Below, one piece after another: positions 53,301 through 61,178 of a stretch of DNA of 64,000 bases (positions within the stretch are counted from its first letter, which is position 1; each line of letters opens with the position of its first letter). Below the pieces are notes generated by a model that saw only the letters and a list, made by a program, of their open reading frames with translations, was not told the DNA's origin and made no database searches. The translations under genes and the position numbers were made by a program. Where the stretch lies: positions 39,231-103,230 of the forward strand of contig CANMLG010000059.1 in NCBI GenBank assembly GCA_947498765.1, written 5' to 3'. Source of the stretch: an uncultured Aquimarina sp. (GTDB lineage: Bacteria > Bacteroidota > Bacteroidia > Flavobacteriales > Flavobacteriaceae).

Positions 53301-56118
53301 AGAAGTCGTTAAAATTGCTCATATTGATACGGGCATACTCGAAAATCATCCAACCCGCCCTATAAATCAACAAGCGGGAATTCATTTTAGACTATCCAAA
53401 TCAGAACAAAACGCCATAGACAAAAACAAAAAATTTGCTCTTGCAGAACAGGACGGACATGGACAAGCCACGGCTTCTATTTTAGCAGGTAACTGGGTAG
53501 ATTTAGAACATACCGAAAATCGTTACCAAGGCTTTTTTGGTGCTATCCCTTATGCAAAGGTACTGCCCATAAAAATAAGCGAATCGGTAGTATTACTTAC
53601 CGGGCGTTTATTTGCCAAAGCTATTGATCATGCCATAAAAAATAAGTGCGATGTAGTCACCATGTCCATGGCCGGCTTACCCTCAAAAGTAATGGCACGT
53701 GCAGTGGACAAAGCTTATGAGGCCGGAATTGTTGTTGTTTCGGCTGCTAGTAATTGTTGGTCCAAAGGCTTTAAAAAAATTGCCCCTAAAAAAACCCTTT
53801 ACCCTTCTCGCTATGATCGGGTGATTACTGCTGTAGGTTGCACTTACACTAAACGTCCTTATTTAAATCGCTATAATGTGGCAAGCAGAGCTGCTGGAGG
53901 AAAATATATGCAATCCTGTTACGGTCCTGCCAAAGTATTACCCACTACCATTGCTGCTTATACGCCCAACATTAGTTGGTTTAATAAAATTGAGCCTATT
54001 TCGGAAAACGAAACCTGTTATTATGAAAAATGGGGAGGCGGTACCTCCAGTGCCACTCCACAAGTAGCCGCAGCTGCTGCGCTATATATTCAACACTACA
54101 AAAATGAATTAAAACAATACACAGGTGCCAATGCTTGGAAAAAAGTAGAAATTGTACGTCAAGCTTTATTTAGATCGGCCGATGATAATACCGAATTTAA
54201 TGATTCCTATTTTGGTAATGGTATTTTAAAAGCCAACAAGGCATTACTCCCAGAATATGCGCCTCAGAAAATGGAGAAATTCATTACAAAAAGCAGCAAA
54301 GCAACACGTGTAAAAAGCTTTTGGGCTCTATTAAAAATGTGGGGCAACCGAAGTATAAATCCGACTATTTTAAATGACAAAAAAGAAGTTTTAGGAGACA
54401 TGCTTATGGAAGAAATTCAGCAATTAGTATACACCGAAAAACAGCTTTTTGATTATCAAGAATTGGATTTTGACAATGAAGAAATTAAAATTTTAGAGCA
54501 TCCAGAACTCATCGAAGGCATTCTAAATTCGGAACATGCCTCTCAATTTTTAAAGGATGTTTTACAACAACAAACCACCCAAACACAACAAAAAACCTTC
54601 ACCAATCGCAGTTTAATTTCCAATACTTTCGGAAACGTAACTGTTAGCGCACAAGGCACTCCTTTTTCTGTATTAAACACCAAATCATACAAAGAAGGTT
54701 ATGGTGATGAGGCCTATTTTATTGATGAATTTGAAATTGTTGTTACCACACCTCAGCGCAGTTTTTCTAACAAAGAAGCTGCAATTATTTTAGATATCAC
54801 TCCCGAAAATATTCCGTTACATAAAGATGAAACTCTGAATTCCATTCTTTTAGTTGAAAAAGTGTATGATGACGATAGTATTTTAGAGTGGCAACTAAAC
54901 AAAAATGCCCAAAGCACTACTTCCAATGCCTTGGAAGCAGTATTTTCAAGTAACGAAAACACATATGTACTATCATCAACACACGAAAATGACCGAAGCA
55001 TCAAAAAATTTGTCAAGCGTTTTATTGTTAAAACCATAAAATGGATTGGCAAAAAAATACTAGCCGAAGTGGTCAAAAAACTTCCAAAAGCAGGCGCTTC
55101 CAAACGCAATAAAATTTATCAATTAGCCGAAAAAATGGGCGATTCTAAATACGGAATTATGGTGTATGATTTAGAACAAAAAATCACCAATACCGACACC
55201 GGTTGGCTAAATATTGACTACATACAAACGCTGGATGTTTATCAAGCACTTTCCGAAAGTAAAAAAGAAGCTCTTTTATTTATCCCTGGATTATTTAGTA
55301 GTGTTGAAAAAAGCTTTGATGAGTTTTTATCGAGTTCTGAAGTTAAAGCTGATTTAAAAAAGAAATACTGTCGTTACGCCATTGGGTTTAATATGCCCAC
55401 CGTACTCCACGGGATTGAAAAAAATGCCGAAGAAATTACAGAATTATTAAAAAACAAGATCAAACAAAAAGCATGTTCCGTAATTGCCCATAGCCGAGGT
55501 GGCCTTATTGCTCGCCACCTTTTTGAATTAAATTGGATCAATAACAACTCCTTACAACCTATTGAAAAAGCCCCTTTTGTACTAAACAAATTAATTATGG
55601 CCGGAGTTCCCAATCAGGGGACCATGATGGCATCCACCAAAAATTGGAAGAGTCTTTTTAACAGTGTAGTTAATGTAGCTAAATTTACTATTGGCACTAT
55701 TGTTCCTGTGGTTCCCACTATTTTAACAGCCATCAAATGTATCGGGGTTGGACTTACGGAGTTACCTGGTATTGATGATTTAGAAGAATCCAGCGCTATT
55801 CTTAAAAAATTAAATACCACCAAAGCCGATCGTTCAAAATACCATGTATTTATTTCCAATTACGAACCCCAAAAAGGCTGGTTAAAAAAGCTTTTTGATG
55901 AAGGCATTATTGATCGTAGCATTTTTAAACGTCAATTTAATGATATGGTTGTTCCCTTACACGGAGCCATTTTCACTAACGAAGAAATCCCTAACGATAT
56001 CACCCTAAACAAAAAACAATACACTATCATAAACGAAAAAAACAACGTATCGCATTTCACGTATTACGATTACCGAAAACAAACAGCACTTGTAAAGGAA
56101 GTACTTGGTAAATTATAA
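50395..56118 (+). CDS. giant four-enzyme protein: subtilisin-caspase-subtilisin-alpha/beta-hydrolase
   Basis: 1,907 residues, no signal peptide or membrane helix. Order: N-terminal prodomain-like region (1-200, with CHPELVTELRP before the protease, as in a known S8 group); S8 subtilisin 1 with Asp229 (IIDDGI), His266 (DKHGTPCA), Asn370 (AAGNGN) and Ser455 (TGTSASCP); C14 caspase-like domain 541-790 with His619 (YAGHG) and Cys677 (DSCHSE); Lys/Thr linker 815-842; S8 subtilisin 2 with its own I9-like prosegment (NPWDAAYNLVLNDH), Asp978, His1022, Asn1120 and Ser1218; a helical spacer 1285-1400; and a C-terminal alpha/beta-hydrolase with GxSxG-like AHSRGG (Ser1700), Asp1850 and His1887. Each triad or dyad is complete. 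Linkage to a lectin-like gene suggests a programmed proteolysis/lipolysis effector; no known system is matched in full. Confidence 0.9.
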   Translation: MNTTRTVYFNGDLSKPYKLVESEQLFIIRTLKKENADKILKQTDWVKNQLHNIALVSQFSDSNVSIYRFHGSKEGKNKIKHQIRQAHSDKIEYIGSILEYSNSKVYQIYTGNIYLEFFDACTSEACLSFLLKHKLITKYPLHFGVNSYFCKTETPINKDIFTFCETLLQSSMVKCCHPELVTELRPQKSFQQVATTNTKLPNDWWLKKTHTLQAWKITKGAGITIAIIDDGIEMKHPAFSKKIKSPIDMKTLAENGLPIHNENDKHGTPCASIAASSDSNALGVAPNASIIPIRITGLGSILQAEAIYWAAKNGADIISCSWGPPDGNIFDKSDNEYYYPLPDHTKKAFEYATKYGRNGKGCIIVFAAGNGNEPAKFDGYTAANEVIAITSSNYADQPTIYADYGQPVSCAFPSGDFKVDRDKNILINSGIRVADRLDKKGYSKNDYYSYFTGTSASCPGAAGIFGLVLSVNPNLTQKQLKALIPKMCDQIGIPTYYDETGYSQNFGYGMLNATKAIQIAKTHQPTKYRLPMENQTKQAVSLHIGINEVDTNYYGMYIPPLNGCVNDMESMSNLATSLGYEPHTLKNDEATKKTIASSITELGNAIHDGGILLITYAGHGVQLNDTNHLPNSKFDDEIDGKDESWVTYDGFLLDDEIFNALAAIQNKIRVILVSDSCHSETMSRFVSPDKNAVRERGITKDIAERVLQKNGESIENLLKSKAPKKSNYTTAVINLSACRAKQTAKEQGGKGIFTVAFIETLTKFKDQNNLHFSYLDFVTEVQQLVTSRIYDQDPNYSISHVKSEAFLKQFPLSISPITIKNTTKKTNDSEKKTPAKSVTDPYQHTFFALNTNELLVDYNGQEFKSLHQPAQRNIENPWDAAYNLVLNDHTKHINYVEPNVISNLYYEGETQERGKTTGSATYLDTYPPKMAAHEDVDFIWHLREHYSGLEAANKLVFPEIALGQKKYNKEVVKIAHIDTGILENHPTRPINQQAGIHFRLSKSEQNAIDKNKKFALAEQDGHGQATASILAGNWVDLEHTENRYQGFFGAIPYAKVLPIKISESVVLLTGRLFAKAIDHAIKNKCDVVTMSMAGLPSKVMARAVDKAYEAGIVVVSAASNCWSKGFKKIAPKKTLYPSRYDRVITAVGCTYTKRPYLNRYNVASRAAGGKYMQSCYGPAKVLPTTIAAYTPNISWFNKIEPISENETCYYEKWGGGTSSATPQVAAAAALYIQHYKNELKQYTGANAWKKVEIVRQALFRSADDNTEFNDSYFGNGILKANKALLPEYAPQKMEKFITKSSKATRVKSFWALLKMWGNRSINPTILNDKKEVLGDMLMEEIQQLVYTEKQLFDYQELDFDNEEIKILEHPELIEGILNSEHASQFLKDVLQQQTTQTQQKTFTNRSLISNTFGNVTVSAQGTPFSVLNTKSYKEGYGDEAYFIDEFEIVVTTPQRSFSNKEAAIILDITPENIPLHKDETLNSILLVEKVYDDDSILEWQLNKNAQSTTSNALEAVFSSNENTYVLSSTHENDRSIKKFVKRFIVKTIKWIGKKILAEVVKKLPKAGASKRNKIYQLAEKMGDSKYGIMVYDLEQKITNTDTGWLNIDYIQTLDVYQALSESKKEALLFIPGLFSSVEKSFDEFLSSSEVKADLKKKYCRYAIGFNMPTVLHGIEKNAEEITELLKNKIKQKACSVIAHSRGGLIARHLFELNWINNNSLQPIEKAPFVLNKLIMAGVPNQGTMMASTKNWKSLFNSVVNVAKFTIGTIVPVVPTILTAIKCIGVGLTELPGIDDLEESSAILKKLNTTKADRSKYHVFISNYEPQKGWLKKLFDEGIIDRSIFKRQFNDMVVPLHGAIFTNEEIPNDITLNKKQYTIINEKNNVSHFTYYDYRKQTALVKEVLGKL

Positions 56119-56349
56119 TCATGGGTAATTTACTAAGTGTATAATCTACAGGTATGGTTATAGCTTCTAATTATTTTGCTGGGCTATTAACTTTATTTAC
56201 CTGTGTATTTTAGTAAGCTTCTGTTTTTAATAATTATATTTAAAACACTCAAAATTAATTACATTGATTATATTTATGAAAGGTATATGGACAATAGTTT
56301 GTATACAATTGTTACCCAACATTAAAAACAACCGAATAAAAAATTATTT

Positions 56350-56694
56350 ATGCCACATTTTGTAATTGACTGTTCTGAAAATATTATAAAAATAAAATCG
56401 CCTAATAAAATTATTCAAAAAGTTTATGATACAGCAGAATCAACTGACCTTTTTGATAAAGGGGATATTAAAGTAAGAATTAATCCTTTTGAGTATTATA
56501 GTATTGGAAATACTAGAGATGACTTCATTCACATTTTTGCTAATATTATGGAAGGAAGAACTGTTTCTCAAAAAAAGAATCTTTCGGAAAGAATTATTAC
56601 TGAATTGAAATTGATATTTCCTAATGTTCCGATTATATCAATAAATATTAGAGATTTTGAAAAAGCAACTTATTGTAATAAATCGATGGTATAA
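56350..56694 (+). CDS. 5-carboxymethyl-2-hydroxymuconate delta-isomerase family (CHMI)
   Basis: A 114-residue tautomerase-fold protein starting MPHFVIDCSEN, where Pro after the start Met is the catalytic base. DIKVRINPFEYYSIG, DFIHIFANIMEGRTV and ATYCNKSM are CHMI-family positions. In a full pathway CHMI acts in homoprotocatechuate breakdown, but no other pathway genes are seen; stand-alone members are common in Bacteroidota accessory regions. It is the first gene of the accessory cluster after the giant gene. Confidence 0.88.
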   Translation: MPHFVIDCSENIIKIKSPNKIIQKVYDTAESTDLFDKGDIKVRINPFEYYSIGNTRDDFIHIFANIMEGRTVSQKKNLSERIITELKLIFPNVPIISINIRDFEKATYCNKSMV

Positions 56695-56700
56695 AATGAA

Positions 56701-56823
56701 AATATATTTCAAAAAATCCTGAGTGATTTAGCATGTGAATATCAAAAAACGCCAAAAGGAGACAAGAAAGAGGAATTGAAAAAAATTATTGATAAATCTG
56801 CTGACATCATATACGGAAATTAA
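56701..56823 (+). pseudogene. C-terminal gene fragment after CHMI
   Basis: A 40-codon open frame with no start, ending SADIIYGN before TAA, begins right after the CHMI stop. It reads LSDLACEYQKTPKGDKKEEL and KKIIDKS, a coiled-coil-like helix. It looks like the last part of a gene whose beginning was removed, and sits directly before a cassette-boundary element. Confidence 0.45.
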
Positions 56824-56847
56824 TATTACTGATTTAAGCAACTGAAT

Positions 56848-57033
56848 AACAAACGTTATAATTAATACGGGTTTTAGTGTTTAATTCAAAGGAAAGGGTA
56901 TTTTAACTAAGTACGCCAAATCTTTTTGATTTGGCTTTATAAAAAAAGATAAAACAAAATAAAAAGTTTTGGCTAAATGCCTAACCGAAAGTTTACTGCT
57001 TTTAATCCCCGCACTAAACATAGCCTAAACGTT
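56848..57033 (+). repeat. attC-like cassette-boundary element 1
   Basis: Starts AACAAACGTTATAATTAATA and CGGG and ends CCCCGCACTAAACATAGCC ... CGTT; the ends form an imperfect inverted repeat (TATnnTTnnTnCGGG against its complement). It is homologous to the element at 57913-58092 at both ends. The next gene's ATG is 24 bp past the final GTT. Confidence 0.6.
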
Positions 57034-57056
57034 AGCAACTATGCGAGAAAAAAACA

Positions 57057-57914
57057 ATGAATCAAATATTTAATACTCGAGAAATTTCAATTTTATTATG
57101 GTTACTAATTTTTCTCTTATATGTTTCTAGAGAAAAAAGTGTTAGAAATTCTTCCCTAATCTTAATAAAAGCATTTTTCAATGAAAAAGTAATTGATATT
57201 ATACTTTTAATGATAATTTATATCGGACTAATAATACTTAGCTTGACATTAATCGGATTTTGGGATATGTTCTTACTAAAAGGCTCAATTATATGGTTAG
57301 CTTTTGGTGGATTTGCTTTAATAATGAAAACTAATAGAGATAATTATAAAAAAGGGTATTTGATTTCAATCCTTAAGGATAGTATTAAAGGTATTATAAT
57401 TATTGAATTTATTACGAATTTGTATACGTTTTCATTGATTACGGAATTAATAATTATTCCAGTAATAACATTTATTGGAATGTCACCTATGGTTACAAAA
57501 GATAAACCTGAATTTCAACAACTTCAAAAACTATTTAATATAATAACTTCTATTTTTGGTTTAATAATACTTGGTTATACTTTTTTTAAAATCACTGAAT
57601 CTTTTGGTGGTTTTGCTAATTTAATAACTTTAAAGAAATTCTTTTACCCCATTATATTGACTTTCACGTTTATTCCATTTTTATATTTTATTGAGATATG
57701 GACACTATATGAAAACATGTTTGTACGGATGAAACATAAATTAAAAGGAAAAAAAGAAGAGAACTACTTAAAAAAAAGAATATTCAAAACGTTTTTGTTT
57801 AATCGTGAAAAAATTAAACGATTCCAGAATGAAATAAGGTTTGAACAAATTCTAAATAAGGAAGATATAGATAGACTCATATATAGCTTTAAAAATGACA
57901 GCACAAGTTGCTAA
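57057..57914 (+). CDS. multi-pass membrane protein of unknown function
   Basis: A 285-residue protein with about six hydrophobic helices (ILLWLLIFLLYVS, IILLMIIYIGLIILSLTLI, FITNLYTFSLITELIIIPVI, FNIITSIFGLIILGYTFF, FFYPIILTFTFIPFLYF) and a basic C-terminal tail. There is no recognised motif. It begins 24 bp after element 1 and its stop codon TAA lies in the first bases of element 2, the layout of an integron-type gene cassette. Confidence 0.65.
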   Translation: MNQIFNTREISILLWLLIFLLYVSREKSVRNSSLILIKAFFNEKVIDIILLMIIYIGLIILSLTLIGFWDMFLLKGSIIWLAFGGFALIMKTNRDNYKKGYLISILKDSIKGIIIIEFITNLYTFSLITELIIIPVITFIGMSPMVTKDKPEFQQLQKLFNIITSIFGLIILGYTFFKITESFGGFANLITLKKFFYPIILTFTFIPFLYFIEIWTLYENMFVRMKHKLKGKKEENYLKKRIFKTFLFNREKIKRFQNEIRFEQILNKEDIDRLIYSFKNDSTSC

Positions 57915-58092
57915 CAAGGGCTATAATTGATGCGGGAGCAAGTGCTAGCCAAAATGTTGGTTAATTTATATCGTCACAAAAGCTTTTTTCTTATTTTTAA
58001 ACATAAACTAAAAAATGTACAAAAGCTTTTACTTTTGCTAGGCTCGAGATTCTCTGAATTTAGCTGTTGCACTAATTATAGCCAAGTCGTTG
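57913..58092 (+). repeat. attC-like cassette-boundary element 2
   Basis: Begins AACAAGGGCTATAATTGATG and CGGG; ends GCACTAATTATAGCC AAGTCGTTG. GGCTATAATTnnTGC is present as a perfect inverted repeat at both ends. The TTG start of the next gene lies 24 bp beyond. Confidence 0.65.
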
Positions 58093-58115
58093 TATGTCAT
58101 TAAAACAAAATTAAG

Positions 58116-59060
58116 TTGAACATAGAATTAAAAATACGAGAAAGTTTTTTTGGTCAGGCAATTGGTGATGCTCTTGGCGTGCCTGTTGAGTTTAAGTCTC
58201 GTAAATACCTGACAAAAAATCCAGTTAAAGACTTTTTAGGATTTATGTGTTGGGATCAACCACCAGGCACTTTTTCAGATGATAGTTCAATGATGTTCTG
58301 TACAGCAGAAAGTCTCTCTATAAAATATGACATTGAAAATATTGGTAATCTATTTGTAAAATGGTATAAACATGGATATTGGGGTGCACACGATGAACTT
58401 TTTGATATAGGCGGGACAACTAGGCGAAGTTTAGATCGAATTATACAAGGGGAGAAAGCAGAATTCAGTGGCGAATTCTTTTCTGAGAATAATGGAAATG
58501 GTTCACTAATGAGAATTCTTCCATTAGTTTTTCAATTATATTCTGAAACTAACATTAATAAAAGGTTTAAAATCGTAAAAGAGGTTTCAAGTATTACACA
58601 CGCACATTTTAGGTCAATAATGTCATGTTTCATATTTGTTGAATTTGGAATACAGATTCTAAAAGGGAAAGACAAAAAAGAAGCTTATTCAGATACTCAA
58701 ATTATAATTAATAATTTCATTGATAGTAACGATTTTAATCCAGACGAGATAAAGCTCTTTGAAAAAGTATTAGAAAACAGAATCGAAAAATATGATATAA
58801 CTGAAATTAATTCTAATGGCTATGTTATTGATTCAATAGAGAGTTCTTTATGGTGTTTTATGAATTCCAATAACTATACAGAATCAGTTTTGATGTCTGT
58901 AAATCTTGGTGGAGATACTGACACAACTGCAGCTATAAATGGAGGAATAGCTGGGTTATACTATGGATGGGAAAATATACCTAAAAAATGGATCAATAAC
59001 ATTTCTAAAAAGAATGAGATAATTAATCTATCGAAAAGATTTGCTGAGTCGATACAATAA
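58116..59060 (+). CDS. ADP-ribosylglycohydrolase
   Basis: A 314-residue DraG/ARH-family enzyme that removes ADP-ribose from targets. GQAIGDALGVPVEF and TFSDDSSMMF carry the first metal ligands, NGNGSLMRILPL and THAHFRSIMSC follow, and LGGDTDTTAAINGG holds the C-terminal metal ligands. The start is TTG 58116. Alone in its cassette; there is no ADP-ribosyltransferase (DarT-like) next to it. Confidence 0.92.
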   Translation: MNIELKIRESFFGQAIGDALGVPVEFKSRKYLTKNPVKDFLGFMCWDQPPGTFSDDSSMMFCTAESLSIKYDIENIGNLFVKWYKHGYWGAHDELFDIGGTTRRSLDRIIQGEKAEFSGEFFSENNGNGSLMRILPLVFQLYSETNINKRFKIVKEVSSITHAHFRSIMSCFIFVEFGIQILKGKDKKEAYSDTQIIINNFIDSNDFNPDEIKLFEKVLENRIEKYDITEINSNGYVIDSIESSLWCFMNSNNYTESVLMSVNLGGDTDTTAAINGGIAGLYYGWENIPKKWINNISKKNEIINLSKRFAESIQ

Positions 59061-59064
59061 CGCT

Positions 59065-59335
59065 CTAAAGTCGAGTAGATAAAGGGGAATTTCACCCCTA
59101 AACCTCTCACAGAACCCTACGTGATAGTCTCTCATCATACGGTTCTCCCCATAAATGAGAAGCGTACGCCTCTCACACCACAAAGCATACAGGTCAGTAC
59201 TTTTATCCAAATAAGTAGTTTTAACACATTCAATTTTAAAGATAAATTATGGGAGCTTTTTATAGAAAATCTAACTTAAAATGAACCCAATTTTAACCTA
59301 AAAACAAGTTTTATACAAACTGACATTACCATTAA
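59065..59335 (-). mobile_element. relic of a group II intron 3' end
   Basis: On the minus strand this is the 3' region of a group II intron: D4-like sequence (TTTGTGGTGTGAGAGGCG), domain V at 59145-59112, and domain VI with GGGG-TGAAATT-CCCC and an end near CTACTCGACT. No reverse transcriptase gene remains. Several changes in domain V make splicing improbable. Confidence 0.7.
59112..59145 (-). ncRNA. group II intron domain V (degenerate)
   Basis: Exactly 34 nt, beginning GAACCGTATGATGAG on the minus strand, with a GAGA tetraloop and the CG bulge. The usual AGC triad is AAC here, with a G-G mismatch lower in the stem and an A-C mismatch under the loop. Confidence 0.75.
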
Positions 59336-59412
59336 TAAAAATTCTTATAAAAATTTATCATTAAAAAATATTGATGTAAATTTGATTCAATTACGAACCA
59401 ATTGCATTAATT

Positions 59413-59652
59413 ATGGTAAGACAAAGCATTTCTTTCACACAACCAAATGATGAATGGTTGAAATCACAGGTAAACAGTAAAGAATATTCTAGTAAAAGTG
59501 AATTAATTAATGACTTGATTAGACAAGCTAGAAATCAGCAAACTCAAATAGACTGGATTAGAGCTAAACTAGATAGAGCTGAGCAAAGTGGATTTACAAA
59601 TGACTCAAAACAAGATATATTAGCAGAAGCAAAATTAAGACTGAATGGCTAA
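59413..59652 (+). CDS. ParD-like antitoxin (ribbon-helix-helix)
   Basis: A 79-residue RHH DNA-binding antitoxin with the CopG-type start VRQSISFTQPNDEWLKSQVN and helix SKSELINDLIRQAR. The C-terminal part (about 45-79) should wrap the toxin. It overlaps the ParE gene by 8 nt and represses the operon by binding the promoter. Confidence 0.88.
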   Translation: MVRQSISFTQPNDEWLKSQVNSKEYSSKSELINDLIRQARNQQTQIDWIRAKLDRAEQSGFTNDSKQDILAEAKLRLNG

Positions 59653-59950
59653 ATATAAATTGAGTAACGAAGCCAAAGATGACTTAATACGAATCTATAA
59701 ATATGGAGTTAAAAAATTTGGAGAGACTCAAGCCGATAAATATTTTAATTCGTTCTTTGAGTGTTTTAATACTATAGCAAATAGACCATTTTCTTTCGAA
59801 ACTGTTGATTATATAAAAAGTGGATACAGACGCTGTCCCTGTGGAGTTGATAGCATTTATTATAAATTAAATAATGAAAATATTGTAGAAATAATGGCTA
59901 TTGTAGGGAGACAAGATTTAAAGACATTCTTTGAACAAAATGAAAGTTGA
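59645..59950 (+). CDS. ParE/RelE-superfamily toxin
   Basis: A 101-residue toxin with the ParE pattern YKLSNEAKDDLIRIYKYGV, FECFNTIANRPFSF, GYRRCPCGVDSIYYKL and IVGRQDL. ParE-type toxins act on DNA gyrase, RelE-type on mRNA; the sequence favours ParE. With ParD it is a typical stabilising pair. Confidence 0.88.
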   Translation: MAKYKLSNEAKDDLIRIYKYGVKKFGETQADKYFNSFFECFNTIANRPFSFETVDYIKSGYRRCPCGVDSIYYKLNNENIVEIMAIVGRQDLKTFFEQNES

Positions 59951-59970
59951 TAATCGAGTGAGTTGACAGA

Positions 59971-60176
59971 TCTCCCCATAAATGAGGAACGCACGCCACT
60001 TACACACCACCAAACGTACTTTAATATAATTTAATCTTAATGTTCATCAAAATAAGTCGTTTTAACACATTGATATTCAAAGATAAATTATGGAAGCTTT
60101 TAACGCTAATTCAGTAAATCAACTTAAATTGAACCTAATTTTAACCTAAAAACAGGTTTTTAGACAAACCGACGTT
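59971..60176. repeat. second copy of the intron-derived sequence
   Basis: Homologous to 59144-59325: shared blocks include TCTCCCCATAAATGAG, TTTTAACACATT, AAAGATAAATTATGG and TTTTAACCTAAAAACA. It stops at the domain V boundary. With the first copy it flanks the ParDE pair. The end CGACGTTGTGTTTCAT resembles the ends of the cassette elements. Confidence 0.75.
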
Positions 60177-60201
60177 GTGTTTCATGTAAAAAATTCTAAA
60201 A

Positions 60202-60939
60202 TTGAATAAAAAAACAGCAATAATATCTGACATACATGCAAACTCTTGGGCTTTAAAAGAAGTATTAAGAGATATAAAAAATAGAAATATTGTTGAAATA
60301 TTAAATCTTGGAGATAGTTTGTACGGTCCACTAGACCCGAAAGGAACATTTGAATTATTAACTAAAAATAATATCAAAAGCATTTCTGGAAATCAGGATA
60401 GGTTTATTATTGAAAATATTAATAAAATAACACCAATACCAACACTAGAGTATGTCAAAAAATCCATTGATAACAATGCTATAAATTGGTTAAAGGAATT
60501 ACCTTTTGATTTAATTCATAAAAACATTTATTGTTGTCATGGAAACCCTAGTAATGATTCTATTGCTTTATTAGAAAAAATAAATATTGACTATGTTGAT
60601 GTACAAACTAACACAGAAATAGAAATCACTCTTTCAAATATAAAAGAAAACATTGTTGTTTGTGGTCATAGTCATATTCCAAGAATGTTAAAAATAAAAA
60701 ACAAAATTATCATAAATCCAGGTAGTATTGGTTTACCTGCATACGATGATGAATTACCTGTTCCTCATAAGATGGAGAGCTTAACTCCACATGCCAAATA
60801 TGCTATAATTGACATTAAGGATAATAGAACAACTATTGAACTAATTTCTGTAGATTATGATTTTGAAAAACCAGCTTCTATAGCTGAAAAGAATAACAGA
60901 AATGACTGGGCTAAATGGATAAGAACAGGAAGAGTGTAA
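60202..60939 (+). CDS. YfcE/MJ0936-type metallophosphoesterase
   Basis: A 245-residue calcineurin-like phosphoesterase: IISDIHANSWALKE, LNLGDSLYGPLDPKG, SISGNQDRF, CCHGNP and GHSHIPRML with IINPGSIGLP cover all metal ligands (GNQD in place of GNHD). The only good start is TTG 60202. It probably cleaves phosphodiesters or phosphomonoesters; the substrate is unknown. Confidence 0.88.
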   Translation: MNKKTAIISDIHANSWALKEVLRDIKNRNIVEILNLGDSLYGPLDPKGTFELLTKNNIKSISGNQDRFIIENINKITPIPTLEYVKKSIDNNAINWLKELPFDLIHKNIYCCHGNPSNDSIALLEKINIDYVDVQTNTEIEITLSNIKENIVVCGHSHIPRMLKIKNKIIINPGSIGLPAYDDELPVPHKMESLTPHAKYAIIDIKDNRTTIELISVDYDFEKPASIAEKNNRNDWAKWIRTGRV

Positions 60940-61094
60940 AACACGAAATAATCATACTTTTATGACGTACTTATGTAACAAGTACAACATGTCTGTTTTC
61001 ATGCCAAATAGTTTATCTAATCGATAATGAAGATTATTATCTAAGTCATACAAAGCATTTTGATTAGTCGCTACTTTGAATTAAGTTAGCAATA

Positions 61095-61150
61095 AACAAA
61101 AAGTTTACGCTTGTGCTAAGCTTGAAATTTATGAATTTCTGCAACACGCG
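61095..61150 (+). repeat. 3' half of a cassette-boundary element
   Basis: AAGTTTACGCTTGTGCTAAG then CTTGAAATTTATGAATTTC TGCAACAC parallels AAGCTTTTACTTTTGCTAGG ... CTCTGAATTTAGCTGTTGCAC in element 2 (58021-58070). Confidence 0.5.
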
Positions 61151-61178
61151 AACACACACATCAGTATTAATTAAGAAA

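Noticed and set aside
50395..56118. Reading the giant protein as a CBASS or gasdermin effector
   Set aside because: No cyclase, gasdermin, STAND ATPase or other sensor gene lies next to it in this window, so only a general effector hypothesis is supported.
56350..56694. CHMI gene as part of an aromatic degradation operon
   Set aside because: No other pathway gene is present; the neighbours are unrelated accessory genes.
59028..59210. 60-codon minus-strand frame across the intron relic
   Set aside because: It is the translation of group II intron RNA structure (domain V and VI), not a protein gene.
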